Shown here: piece by piece, positions 1-7,733 of the stretch | How the letters are laid out: each line of letters opens with the position of its first letter | Position numbering within the stretch: position 1 is the stretch's first letter | Assembly: GCF_001898325.1 (NCBI RefSeq) | Contig: NZ_MKTR01000012.1 | Span: 152,375 to 216,374 of the forward strand | Length of the DNA: 64,000 nucleotides | Reading direction: 5' to 3' | Source of the DNA: Microbacterium sp. 67-17 | GTDB lineage: Bacteria; Actinomycetota; Actinomycetes; Actinomycetales; Microbacteriaceae | The notes under the pieces: generated by a model | Told to the model about the DNA's origin: nothing | Seen by the model: only the letters and a program-made list of their open reading frames with translations | The model's database searches: none | Made by a program: the position numbers and the translations under genes

Positions 1-186
1 GGCGGCGATCGCGGCCGTCACGACGCCAGCGACGCCGAAGGTCAGTGCAACACCCCACGGTGCGGCTGACCCCACGATCTGAACGACCAGCAGGCCGAGC
101 ACCGCACCCACGACAGTGCCGACGATGAGTGCTGGCCCTGTTGCGCGCGAGTACGCCGACCGCAGCCTCTCGGCATTCGTAGCCAT
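1..186 (-). CDS. Small membrane protein, N-terminal part (runs off window)
   Basis: The frame starts at the ATG at 186 and stays open to the window edge, giving 62 codons. A purine-rich stretch (gagaaggcggga) lies just upstream as ribosome binding site. After a short polar N-terminus (MATNAERLRSAYSRATGP) come two hydrophobic glycine/valine/alanine-rich stretches at about residues 19-38 and 43-62, so it is an integral membrane protein. It is transcribed away from the DUF2975 gene that starts at 292. I do not recognise a family from the part visible. Confidence 0.6.
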   Translation of the reverse strand, partial: MATNAERLRSAYSRATGPALIVGTVVGAVLGLLVVQIVGSAAPWGVALTFGVAGVVTAAIAA

Positions 187-243
187 AGCATCCCGCCTTC
201 TCCCACACCGAGTTCCGTGGACCTCGGTCGAGCAGCTAAGCTA

Positions 244-281
244 CTATCGTTTTTCGATAGATTGCAACCGATAAACGATAG
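244..281. promoter_or_regulatory. Inverted/direct CGATA repeats in front of DUF2975-HTH operon
   Basis: A perfect inverted repeat, CTATCG-TTTTT-CGATAG (244-260), is followed by two more CGATA copies at 269-273 and 276-280. It ends 11 bases before the chosen start codon at 292. The arrangement looks like a multi-site operator. The HTH protein encoded at 768-998 is the obvious candidate ligand; that link is inference. Confidence 0.5.
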
Positions 282-291
282 GACAACGCGG

Positions 292-768
292 ATGCGGAAC
301 GTGGTGATTGTGGCGACCAAAGCCCTGATCGTGGTGTTGTTCGCCGCGATCGTGTTCGTGCAGGTGGCTTACGTTCCCGCCAACGCCAGGAGCTTCGCAC
401 AGGCCGCGCCCGAGTTTGCAGCCCTCGAGCTTCCCGGCATCCTCTTGGTTGACGCGCTCCTGCTGTGCGGTCAGGTCGTGCTGGTCTGCGTGTGGGCGCT
501 TCTGTCGCTCGCTGCGGAGGACCGTATCTTCGACAACGCCGCGTTTCGGTGGGTCGACATCATCATCGGCAGTATTGTCGTCGCCGGCTTGCTGATCGTC
601 GCCGGCCTCGTTGTGCTCGATGCAGCGAGCGCTGGTGGGCCTTTCACGGCGCTCGTTGGACTGATCTCACTCATCTGTGCCGCGGGTCTTGCCCTCGTGG
701 TTGTCGTTATGCGCGGTCTACTTCGCCAGGCCACGCAACTGCGCCAGGACCTGTCTGAGGTCGTCTGA
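292..768 (+). CDS. DUF2975 family membrane protein
   Basis: 158 residues with four hydrophobic segments (about 5-27, 47-70, 89-113 and 121-144), the usual size and layout of DUF2975 proteins. These are typically encoded directly before a small Xre-type regulator, as here. An in-frame ATG exists at 217, but the CGATA operator would then lie inside the gene, so I chose ATG 292 (MRNVVIVATK). The stop overlaps the next start as TGATG, suggesting translational coupling. Biochemical function is unknown; membrane location is inferred from hydrophobicity. Confidence 0.8.
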   Translation: MRNVVIVATKALIVVLFAAIVFVQVAYVPANARSFAQAAPEFAALELPGILLVDALLLCGQVVLVCVWALLSLAAEDRIFDNAAFRWVDIIIGSIVVAGLLIVAGLVVLDAASAGGPFTALVGLISLICAAGLALVVVVMRGLLRQATQLRQDLSEVV

Positions 769-998
769 TGGCCATCGTGATCGATCTCGACGTCCAACTC
801 GCGAAGAAGAAGATGAGCGTTTCGGAGCTCGCAGCCGCCATCGACATCACCCCCGTCAACGTGTCGGTCCTCAAGAACGGTCGAGCCAAGGCCGTGCGCT
901 TTTCCACACTCGATGCCATTTGCCGCGTGCTGGAGTGCCAACCCGGCGACGTCCTGCGGTGGGAACCCGACGAGGCCGGCGTCAGCGGCGGCGAGTGA
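768..998 (+). CDS. Small Cro/CI-type HTH regulator (YozG-like)
   Basis: 76 residues. It opens with the conserved MAIVIDLDVQLAKKKMS, followed by a helix-turn-helix (SVSELAAAIDITPVNVSVLKNG) and an ending typical of this family (LDAICRVLECQPGDVL). Such proteins are encoded immediately after DUF2975 genes and probably control that operon. It overlaps the DUF2975 stop codon by one base (TGATG). The CGATA repeats at 244-281 are the likely binding site, by position only. Confidence 0.85.
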   Translation: MAIVIDLDVQLAKKKMSVSELAAAIDITPVNVSVLKNGRAKAVRFSTLDAICRVLECQPGDVLRWEPDEAGVSGGE

Positions 999-1002
999 GC
1001 GG

Positions 1003-1821
1003 GTGAGCACCACCTCGGGCGTCGCTACGCGGGCGATCAAAGCGCTCGCGATCCTTACTCTCGTCGTCGGCACAATCGTGCTGTGCGGAGCCACCGTTCT
1101 GTTCGTGATGCTCAGCGGCGACGTCGGCTACGACAAACCGGTGACAGCGGCCGGTTGGCTGGAAGAGATCGCCGAAGCCGCGTCAGCCAGGAGCTCAGCG
1201 TCAGCGATCCTCAGCGTCACCCTGATCGTGGTGTGCGCCATCATCGCCATCGCCGCGTGGAGACGATCCGTTGACTGGTTGGCAGCCGGCCTGGTGTGCG
1301 GTGTGCTCCTCTCGGGCTCGCTCGTGCTCGTCGCGTGGGGAGACGACAATGTCGACAGGCTCACCGAGATGGCCGCATCCGCGATCGGCAACACTGCCGC
1401 GATCCTGCCGCCGGGAGGCACGACGCCAGCACCGGATCCCCTGACTGTCACGCAGGCGCGAGACGAGATCACGCGGATGCTTCACGCCACGATCGAGGCG
1501 AGCACGCCGCCCCTTCGGACACCGGAGGACGTCCCCGTTACAGTCCACCAAACGCCTGTCTCGGCAGTTCCCTGCGGCGAGGTCGGATCTCGACTGACCG
1601 TTGACCTGGCGTTCCGCACGGGTGACAATGCCGCCTCGGCGACCCGCATCCTGGCAGCCTGGGACCGCGCTGGCTATCTGCCCGACCGTGCGATGCAGCA
1701 GGACATTCGCTACAGCACTGAGCTGCCCATCGAGCGGATGAGCATCCGTGACAGCACGTCGGTCGACGGGATGCTTCACCTCAGGCTCGAGACCGCGTGC
1801 GCCGTCGAAGCTACGCGGTGA
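1003..1821 (+). CDS. Membrane-anchored protein of unknown function
   Basis: 272 residues from GTG 1003, five bases after the HTH stop; an upstream in-frame ATG at 913 lies inside the HTH gene and was rejected. Three hydrophobic segments occur in the first 115 residues (about 9-33, 65-83 and 91-108), then a soluble C-terminal domain of about 150 residues that probably lies outside the membrane. I do not recognise a domain. It probably belongs to the same transcript as the two genes before it. Its last 11 bases overlap the end of the convergent gene. Confidence 0.65.
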   Translation: MSTTSGVATRAIKALAILTLVVGTIVLCGATVLFVMLSGDVGYDKPVTAAGWLEEIAEAASARSSASAILSVTLIVVCAIIAIAAWRRSVDWLAAGLVCGVLLSGSLVLVAWGDDNVDRLTEMAASAIGNTAAILPPGGTTPAPDPLTVTQARDEITRMLHATIEASTPPLRTPEDVPVTVHQTPVSAVPCGEVGSRLTVDLAFRTGDNAASATRILAAWDRAGYLPDRAMQQDIRYSTELPIERMSIRDSTSVDGMLHLRLETACAVEATR

Positions 1822-2179
1822 AGCTCTTGCCGGGCCAGTAGGCCCACTCGACGAAATGCTCGACTCGCCCGTCGGGCGTGAAGTCGAGCTCCCAGAGGTC
1901 GAGGTACTCCTGCTCAGGGTCGCGATACGTGACCCGCACGCGCACGACAGCGTGAGAGCCATCAACCGTCACCGACTGGATCTCCATCTCGAACGGTTGC
2001 GGATCGTTCCAGAAATCCTCGATCGCTTCGTGCCCGACGAGCGGTTTTTCGTATGGTGACGTGAGGTAATGCGCGTCCTCGGTGAAAAGATCGCGCACCG
2101 CTGGCGCATCGCACTCACGCCAGGCTCTCTCATACTCCTTAACCCAGCGCCCGACGGCATCCGTATCCATGGCTGCCAC
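1811..2179 (-). CDS. SnoaL-like / NTF2-fold protein
   Basis: 122 residues. The N-terminal helix (WVKEYERAWRECDAPAVRDLFTED) and following strands (PYEKPLVGHEAIEDFW) match the cone-shaped SnoaL-like/DUF4440 NTF2 fold, used by small isomerases, hydrolases and binding proteins. The substrate cannot be told from sequence. A Shine-Dalgarno-like AAGGTGG lies 6 bases before the ATG. The gene converges on the membrane protein gene and overlaps its 3' end by 11 bases. Confidence 0.75.
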   Translation of the reverse strand: MAAMDTDAVGRWVKEYERAWRECDAPAVRDLFTEDAHYLTSPYEKPLVGHEAIEDFWNDPQPFEMEIQSVTVDGSHAVVRVRVTYRDPEQEYLDLWELDFTPDGRVEHFVEWAYWPGKSFTA

Positions 2180-2207
2180 CTTCGCACACGGTCATCGTTA
2201 CGGAAAG

Positions 2208-2279
2208 TGCCCCTGGAGAGACTCGAACTCCCAACCGTTTCCTTAGGACGGAACTGCTCTTCCATTGAGCTACAGAGGC
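2208..2279 (-). tRNA. tRNA-Arg (anticodon CCT)
   Basis: Read on the minus strand it folds into a complete cloverleaf: acceptor gcctctg/caggggc, D arm gctc/gagc, anticodon loop gtCCTaa, T arm gggag-ttcgagt-ctctc and discriminator A. The outermost anticodon-stem pair is a G-A mismatch. The CCA end is not encoded. The anticodon reads AGG, a rare arginine codon in a GC-rich genome. Confidence 0.93.
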
Positions 2280-2434
2280 TGGCAGCATCCAGTCTAGGCG
2301 GATGCGCCGACCCGGCCGAGCCGATCAGCGGCCGAACGTGGGAATCCCCTGGGTATGGCGCTTGTGAGGTTGCATGTGTCGCCAACTCTCGGAATCGTGG
2401 CTGACCCAGAGACCGCAACGGAAGGAGAGCACCA

Positions 2435-2716
2435 ATGCTCACCATGACCGACACCGCGGCTGAGGCCGTCAAGACGATCGTCGCCCGCGTGCCGCAGGCA
2501 GCTGACCGCGGTCTTCGCATCCGGGATGCTGGCGCCGAGACCGGCTTCGAGCTCAGCGTCGCACCCGCTCCCGAGCCCGACGACACGGTCGTCGTGACCG
2601 AGGGCGCCCGCGTGTTCCTCGACACCGCAGCGTCGCTTGCGCTCAATGATCGCGTCCTGGACGCGCAGCTCGAGCAGGACGGCACCGTCCGCTTCGCGCT
2701 CGCCGCACAGGGCTGA
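2435..2716 (+). CDS. HesB/IscA-like protein lacking the cluster cysteines
   Basis: 93 residues resembling A-type Fe-S carriers (RGLRIRDAGAETGFELSVAP, then a C-terminal strand region), the group usually labelled HesB-like in actinobacteria. It contains no cysteine, so it cannot hold a cluster as IscA does; role unknown. GGAAGGAG sits 7 bases before ATG 2435; ATG 2444 is an alternative. The gene is monocistronic and ends in a strong terminator. Confidence 0.7.
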   Translation: MLTMTDTAAEAVKTIVARVPQAADRGLRIRDAGAETGFELSVAPAPEPDDTVVVTEGARVFLDTAASLALNDRVLDAQLEQDGTVRFALAAQG

Positions 2717-2732
2717 TCCCCCAGCGATATAG

Positions 2733-2768
2733 CGGCCCCCGATGACTTAGGTCGTCGGGGGCCGTTTT
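2733..2768 (+). terminator. Rho-independent terminator after the HesB-like gene
   Basis: A 14-pair stem (cggcccccgatgac with gtcgtcgggggccg, one G-T pair) with a 4-base loop is followed by TTTT. It lies 17 bases after the stop at 2716. Confidence 0.9.
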
Positions 2769-2928
2769 GGCGGGTGGCAAGCGGTCCAATCGGCGGATGC
2801 TGGCTCGCGGCGCGACCACGAGACCTTGTGTTTTCGCGGATCGCGTGCACGACCGGGCCACGCGCGGCAGGGTGGCCGTGGGGTGCGGCATCCGTGACGG
2901 GGTGACATGGAGGCGGAAGGGAGCCACC

Positions 2929-3066
2929 GTGTCCGTCATCATCCTTGTTCTGTTCATCGCGGCGATCATCACGAGCGTGATCGCTCTCGCGCGCTCGGTC
3001 ATTCGCGACGGCCACGGACGGCGCCCCGAGGTCGGTTCCTACGACTCGCGACGCCCGACTCTGTGA
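2929..3066 (+). CDS. Short single-pass membrane peptide
   Basis: 45 residues from GTG 2929, with AAGGGAG at good spacing upstream. One hydrophobic helix (about residues 2-20, VSVIILVLFIAAIITSVIAL) is followed by a basic, arginine-rich tail (RDGHGRRPEVGSYDSRRP). Small proteins of this kind are common in the group, with no assigned role. The coding call rests on the start context and the clear hydrophobic-then-basic pattern. Confidence 0.55.
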   Translation: MSVIILVLFIAAIITSVIALARSVIRDGHGRRPEVGSYDSRRPTL

Positions 3067-3101
3067 TCACACAGAGACCAACTTCGCGCACGACCGATGC
3101 A

Positions 3102-4103
3102 TCACGGGTCGTCGCGGATCCGGACCACCACCTTGCCAAGCGCGCGACCGGTGCCATGATGCTCGAGCGCTTCCCGCGTGTGGACGAGGTTGTACTCGGC
3201 GTCGATCGGCACCTGGATCTCGCCGGCAGCGCACCGGGCCGCGAGCGGCTCGAACCGCGCAGGCCCTGTCGGTACGGCGAGCGCGCCCAGCCGAGTCCCA
3301 CTGACAAGACCGACGAGCGCGCCGACGGTCAGCATCCGTATCAGGACACGAGTCGTGCCGCCGACGACAAAGCACCGTCCGCCCGGGGCGAGCGCCCGCC
3401 GGTAGGCGAACACCGATCGGTAAGCGACGAGATCGATAACAAGGTCATAGGACCCGGTGCGGGTGAAGTCCTGCTCACGGTAGTCGATGGTCTCGTCGGC
3501 GCCCATTCGCCTCATGATTTCGAGCTTCCCGGCATTGTCCACCCCGGTGACGTGCATCCCGGCGGCTTTCGCGAGCTGAAGCAGGAACGCCCCCGACCCG
3601 CCACCTGCTCCATTGACGAGCAGGCGGGAACCCGGGCGAGCCTTGGTCATCGCCGCAACAGCGATCTCCCCGGACTGCGGGATCGCCGCAGCTTGGGCAA
3701 AGCTCAGTTGCGACGGCTTGCGAGCAAGGGCTGACTCCGGAGCAACCGCGTACTCGGCAAAGCCTCCCTTGCGTTCGAGGATGTCACCGTAGACCTCGTC
3801 GCCGACCGCGAACCGGGAGGCGCCCGGACCGATGGCGACGACCGTTCCTGCAATGTCCGAACCGAGAATGTGTCGCGCTGGCCTGGTGAGCCCCCCGATG
3901 CGCGCGTAAAAGGGATCGCCGTGCAGCGTCTCCCAGTCGCTCAGGTTGACGGAGGTCGCCACGAGCTGTATCAGCACCTCTCCCGCGGCAGGCCGCGGGA
4001 CGGGGACCTGCTCGATCCGGAGGTTCGAGGGCGGCCCGTAGGTGTCGTAGACCACGGCGCGCATGGTGGCAGGCGGCGTGACAGCGCGCTCGGGATCGCT
4101 CAC
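3102..4103 (-). CDS. MDR-family NAD(P)-dependent oxidoreductase
   Basis: 333 residues of the medium-chain dehydrogenase/reductase superfamily, quinone-oxidoreductase type: GroES-like N-terminal half (PRPAAGEVLIQLVATSVNLSD) and Rossmann half with nucleotide loop NGAGGGSGAF near residue 160. Catalytic-zinc ligands of classical alcohol dehydrogenases are absent, so it is probably a zinc-independent enone/quinone reductase. Start GTG 4103 lies 6 bases after a -10 box TAAGCT (4110-4115, minus strand), consistent with a leaderless message. Ends 19 bases from dnaE2, transcribed in the same direction. Confidence 0.88.
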   Translation of the reverse strand: MSDPERAVTPPATMRAVVYDTYGPPSNLRIEQVPVPRPAAGEVLIQLVATSVNLSDWETLHGDPFYARIGGLTRPARHILGSDIAGTVVAIGPGASRFAVGDEVYGDILERKGGFAEYAVAPESALARKPSQLSFAQAAAIPQSGEIAVAAMTKARPGSRLLVNGAGGGSGAFLLQLAKAAGMHVTGVDNAGKLEIMRRMGADETIDYREQDFTRTGSYDLVIDLVAYRSVFAYRRALAPGGRCFVVGGTTRVLIRMLTVGALVGLVSGTRLGALAVPTGPARFEPLAARCAAGEIQVPIDAEYNLVHTREALEHHGTGRALGKVVVRIRDDP

Positions 4104-4121
4104 GACGCCAGCTTAGGGATG

Positions 4122-7100
4122 TCAGTGGAAGTCTCGCGAGCGGTGCTGCACCCCGACACGCAGGTCCTCGAAGCGGTCGGCGAGCACGTTCGTCACCCCC
4201 TCGGGCGAGCGTTCCAGCATCCCCCGCACGATGAGCGCCGGAGCGTCCCGCGCAACCCGCCGATAGCGGTTCCAGACCCCGACCGAGCAGATGACGTTGA
4301 CGACACCGTGCTCGTCCTCGAGATTCAGGAAGGTGATTCCGGATGCCGTCGCCGGCCGCTGCCGGTGGGTGACGAGTCCCGCGACCTCGATGCGGCGCCC
4401 GGTTTCGTGGCTGCGGATCTCCCGGGAAGTGAGCACTCCGCGTGCGTCGAGAGGCGCGCGATAGTGGGTGAGCGGGTGATCGTCTGTCGAGATGCCGGTC
4501 GCCCACAGGTCGGCGGCGAGAATGTCGTAACTCGTCGGATCGGTGAAGAGGGGCGGCTGCACCGACACCAGCGAGTCGGGCAGGTACTCGGCGCGATCCT
4601 GAGCTGCGGCCCCTGCGAGCCACACTCCCTCGCGGCGCGAGATGCCCAGTGACTCGAACGCGCCAGCGGTCGACAGTGCCTCGAGCTGCACCTCGGTCAC
4701 CCCCGTTCGGCGCACGAGATCACGCAGATCGCGGAACGGCCCGTGCGCATCCCGCTCGGCGACGATGCGCACGGCGGTCGGCTGCCCAACGCCCTTGACG
4801 CCCGCGAGCCCCAACCGCACCGCGAAGTTCCCATCGCGGCGGTGGGCTGCCGACTCATCCGGCGCATCACGATCGAACGGACCCACCGGCGGCTGGGTGC
4901 GGTGCGTGCAGGCATCCATGCCCGTGGGCGTCGGCATCCGTACGAGAGGGCATGGCGTTTCGGGAGGTTGTGACCGTTCGGGAGGTTCAATATTCCCCGC
5001 AACATCCTCCCGAGCGTCCTGCCCCTCCCGGATGAGCGGAGGGACGGATGCCGGATCTGGCATCAACGGCTCGACCCCGGCCCACACTCCCGAGGCGTGT
5101 AGATCGGGGCGGCGCACCTCCACGCCATGGCGGCGGGCATCGGCCACCAGAGTCGCCGGGGAGTAGAAGCCCATCGGCTGCGCGCGCAGCAACCCCGCAA
5201 GAAACGCTGCCGGATAGTGCAGCTTGATCCACGAGCTGGCGTAGACCAGCAGCCCGAACGACAGGGAATGGGATTCGGCGAACCCGAAGTTCGCGAAGGC
5301 CTGGATCTTGGCGTAGATCGCATCGGCTTCCTCACCGACAAGGCCGTTGCGCGCCATCCCCTCGTAGAGTTTCTCGCGCAGCGACTCGATACGCTCGAGC
5401 CCGCGCTTGGATCCCATCGCCCGGCGCAGCAGGTCGGCATCCTCGGGGGTGCACTCGCCGATCGCGACGGCCATCTGCATGAGCTGCTCCTGGAACACCG
5501 GCACCCCGAGGGTACGCTCGAGCACCGGCTTGAGCTTCGGGTGAGCGTAGGTCACCGGCTCCTGCCCGAGCTTGCGCCGCACGAACGGATGCACCGCGCC
5601 GCCCTGAATCGGACCGGGACGGATGAGGGCGATCTCGATCACCAGGTCGTAGAACCGCCGCGGCTGCAGGCGCGGAAGAAGTCCCATCTGCGCGCGCGAT
5701 TCGACCTGGAACACCCCGATCGAATCGGCCCGGCACAGCATGTCGTAGACCGCGGCTTCCTCCTTCGGCAGGGTCGACAGCTCCCAGTCCTCCCCCGTCG
5801 CCTCGCGGATCATGTCGAAGCAGTACTGCAGCGCCGCCAGCATCCCGAGGCCCAGCAGGTCGAATTTCACGAGACCCATCCAGGCTGCGTCGTCTTTGTC
5901 CCACTGGATGACGGTGCGGTTCTCCATGCGCGCGTGCTCGATCGGCACGACCTCGCCGACGGGCCGCTCGGTGAGCACCATCCCTCCCGAATGGATGCCG
6001 AGATGCCGAGGCGCCTTCATCAGCTCCCCCGCGTAGGCGATGACCTGACTCGGGATGTCGTGCTCGGGACCGCTCTCCAAGGAACTCCCCTCCCCACGCC
6101 CACTCGCCGCATCGCTGGGGCGCTGCGGCGAGCCTCCGGGCGCGTGGGCCCACCTCTCCACCTGCTTGGACCAGGCATCCTGCTGCCCCGGCGAATAGCC
6201 GAGCGCCTTGGCCATGTCGCGCACCGCATTCTTGGGCCGGTATTGGATGACGTTCGCCACCTGCGCCGCCCGGTCGCGCCCGTAGGTGGCATAGACCCAC
6301 TGGATGATCTCTTCGCGCCGGTCGGAGTCGAAGTCGACGTCGATGTCGGGCTCCTCATCGCGCAGGCTCGAGAGGAACCGCTCGAAGGGCAGGTCGTAGG
6401 CGATTGCGTCGACGGCGGTGATGTCGAGTAGGTAGCAGATGGCGCTGTTGGCCGCCGACCCCCGCCCCTGACACAGGATGCCGCGCCGCCGCGCCTCTTG
6501 CACGATGCCGTGCACGATGAGGAAGTAGCCGGGGAAGTCCTTCATCTCGATGACGCCGAGTTCCCGTTCGATGCGGTCACGGTCCTTCGGCGACAGATCG
6601 GGATACTTGCGGGGCACCGCCTCCCAGACGAGGTGTCGCAGCCACGTCATCGGCGTGTGTCCCTCCGGAACCGGCAGCTTCGGCAGGGCGGGCTTGGCCC
6701 GGCGCAGCGGAAAGGCCAGCTCGTCGGCGAGGGTCACGGTGTTGGCCACCGCTCCCGGATATCGGGCGAACCTCTCGGCCATCTCGGCTCCCGAGCGCAG
6801 GTGCGCGCCGGCGTGGGCGGGGAGCCAGCCGTCGAGCTTGTCGAGCCCGCGACCTGCCCGAACCGCCGCGACCGCCGCGGCAAGTTGCGCGCGCTGCGGC
6901 GCGGCGTAGTGCACGTTGTTGGTCGCCAGCAGCGGCAGCCCGCGGTCGGCGGCGAGCGCGGCAAGGATGTCGTTCTCGCGCGTGTCCGACGGATTGCCAT
7001 GGTCGATGAGCTCGACGTGCACGGCGCCGGGGCCAAACAGAGCGACGAGCGCGTCAAGGGCGGCAGCTGCGGCATCCGGCCCTCCATCGGCGAGCGCACG

Positions 7101-7733
7101 ACGGACAGCGCCCTTGCGGCATCCGGTGAGCACCGCCCATTCCGAGCGGCCGCGGGTTCCGGTGAGCCCGTCGAGGCGCTCCTCGCCGCGAGCGAAGGCC
7201 GCGAGCTGCTCGAGATCGTAGTGCGGACGCCCCTTCTCGGCGCCCTGCAGCTGGGCGCGCGTGAGCGCGGAGGCGAGACGGTGATATCCCTCCTCTCCCC
7301 GGGCGAGCACGAGCAGATGGGCGCCGACCGGGTCGGGTTCGCCGTTCTGCCGCTTCGGAAGCTCGAGGGAGAGCTCGGCGCCGAACACGGTCTGCAGGCT
7401 CAGCTGTTCGGCGGCTTCGGCAAACCTCACGATGCCGTAGAACCCGTCGTGATCGGTGATCGCTAGGGCGTGAAGCCCCAGCCGCTCGGCCTCTTCGGCG
7501 AGGTCCTCGGGTGAGGATGCTCCGTCGAGGAACGAGAACGAGGAGTGCGCGTGGAGCTCGGCGTACGGCACGGTCTGGGCGGGTCGCTCGATCGGCGGAG
7601 CGACGTATGGCCCACGCTTGTGCGACCACGCAGGGCTGTCGCCCCCGTCCCCGGGCGGCGGCTTCGGCCGGCGGCGGTCGCTGAGCAGCCGTTCCATCTC
7701 TGACCACGACACCGACGGGTTGTTGAATCCCAT
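4122..7733 (-). CDS. dnaE2: Error-prone DNA polymerase III alpha subunit DnaE2
   Basis: 1203 residues. N-terminal PHP domain (AELHAHSSFSFLDG, ITDHDGFYG), a C-family polymerase core with catalytic PDIDVDFDSDRREE, then helix-hairpin-helix and OB-fold parts at the C-terminus (VAGLVTHRQRPATASGITFLNLED). It performs damage-tolerant synthesis with ImuA' and ImuB. ATG 7733 overlaps the imuB stop as TGATG; longer starts would lie inside imuB. Residues of about 885-960 form a proline-rich, low-complexity linker containing the repeat element at 4959-5031, which is not expected in the family. Expression should follow the LexA box at 10140. Confidence 0.95.
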   Translation of the reverse strand: MGFNNPSVSWSEMERLLSDRRRPKPPPGDGGDSPAWSHKRGPYVAPPIERPAQTVPYAELHAHSSFSFLDGASSPEDLAEEAERLGLHALAITDHDGFYGIVRFAEAAEQLSLQTVFGAELSLELPKRQNGEPDPVGAHLLVLARGEEGYHRLASALTRAQLQGAEKGRPHYDLEQLAAFARGEERLDGLTGTRGRSEWAVLTGCRKGAVRRALADGGPDAAAAALDALVALFGPGAVHVELIDHGNPSDTRENDILAALAADRGLPLLATNNVHYAAPQRAQLAAAVAAVRAGRGLDKLDGWLPAHAGAHLRSGAEMAERFARYPGAVANTVTLADELAFPLRRAKPALPKLPVPEGHTPMTWLRHLVWEAVPRKYPDLSPKDRDRIERELGVIEMKDFPGYFLIVHGIVQEARRRGILCQGRGSAANSAICYLLDITAVDAIAYDLPFERFLSSLRDEEPDIDVDFDSDRREEIIQWVYATYGRDRAAQVANVIQYRPKNAVRDMAKALGYSPGQQDAWSKQVERWAHAPGGSPQRPSDAASGRGEGSSLESGPEHDIPSQVIAYAGELMKAPRHLGIHSGGMVLTERPVGEVVPIEHARMENRTVIQWDKDDAAWMGLVKFDLLGLGMLAALQYCFDMIREATGEDWELSTLPKEEAAVYDMLCRADSIGVFQVESRAQMGLLPRLQPRRFYDLVIEIALIRPGPIQGGAVHPFVRRKLGQEPVTYAHPKLKPVLERTLGVPVFQEQLMQMAVAIGECTPEDADLLRRAMGSKRGLERIESLREKLYEGMARNGLVGEEADAIYAKIQAFANFGFAESHSLSFGLLVYASSWIKLHYPAAFLAGLLRAQPMGFYSPATLVADARRHGVEVRRPDLHASGVWAGVEPLMPDPASVPPLIREGQDAREDVAGNIEPPERSQPPETPCPLVRMPTPTGMDACTHRTQPPVGPFDRDAPDESAAHRRDGNFAVRLGLAGVKGVGQPTAVRIVAERDAHGPFRDLRDLVRRTGVTEVQLEALSTAGAFESLGISRREGVWLAGAAAQDRAEYLPDSLVSVQPPLFTDPTSYDILAADLWATGISTDDHPLTHYRAPLDARGVLTSREIRSHETGRRIEVAGLVTHRQRPATASGITFLNLEDEHGVVNVICSVGVWNRYRRVARDAPALIVRGMLERSPEGVTNVLADRFEDLRVGVQHRSRDFH
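4959..5031. repeat. Dispersed 18-bp-periodic CGGGAGG repeat, copy 1 (inside dnaE2)
   Basis: Two TTCGGGAGG units begin at 4959 and 4977 (18 bases apart). After 29 bases come two inverted CCTCCCG units at 5006 and 5024 (again 18 apart). The same layout recurs at 10933 and 12434. Here it is read through in frame and encodes part of a non-conserved linker. Confidence 0.8.

Noticed and set aside
5127..6431. Long open frame (434 codons) on the plus strand
   Set aside because: Lies fully antisense to the conserved dnaE2 core; composition and lack of any domain mark it as a GC-rich shadow frame.
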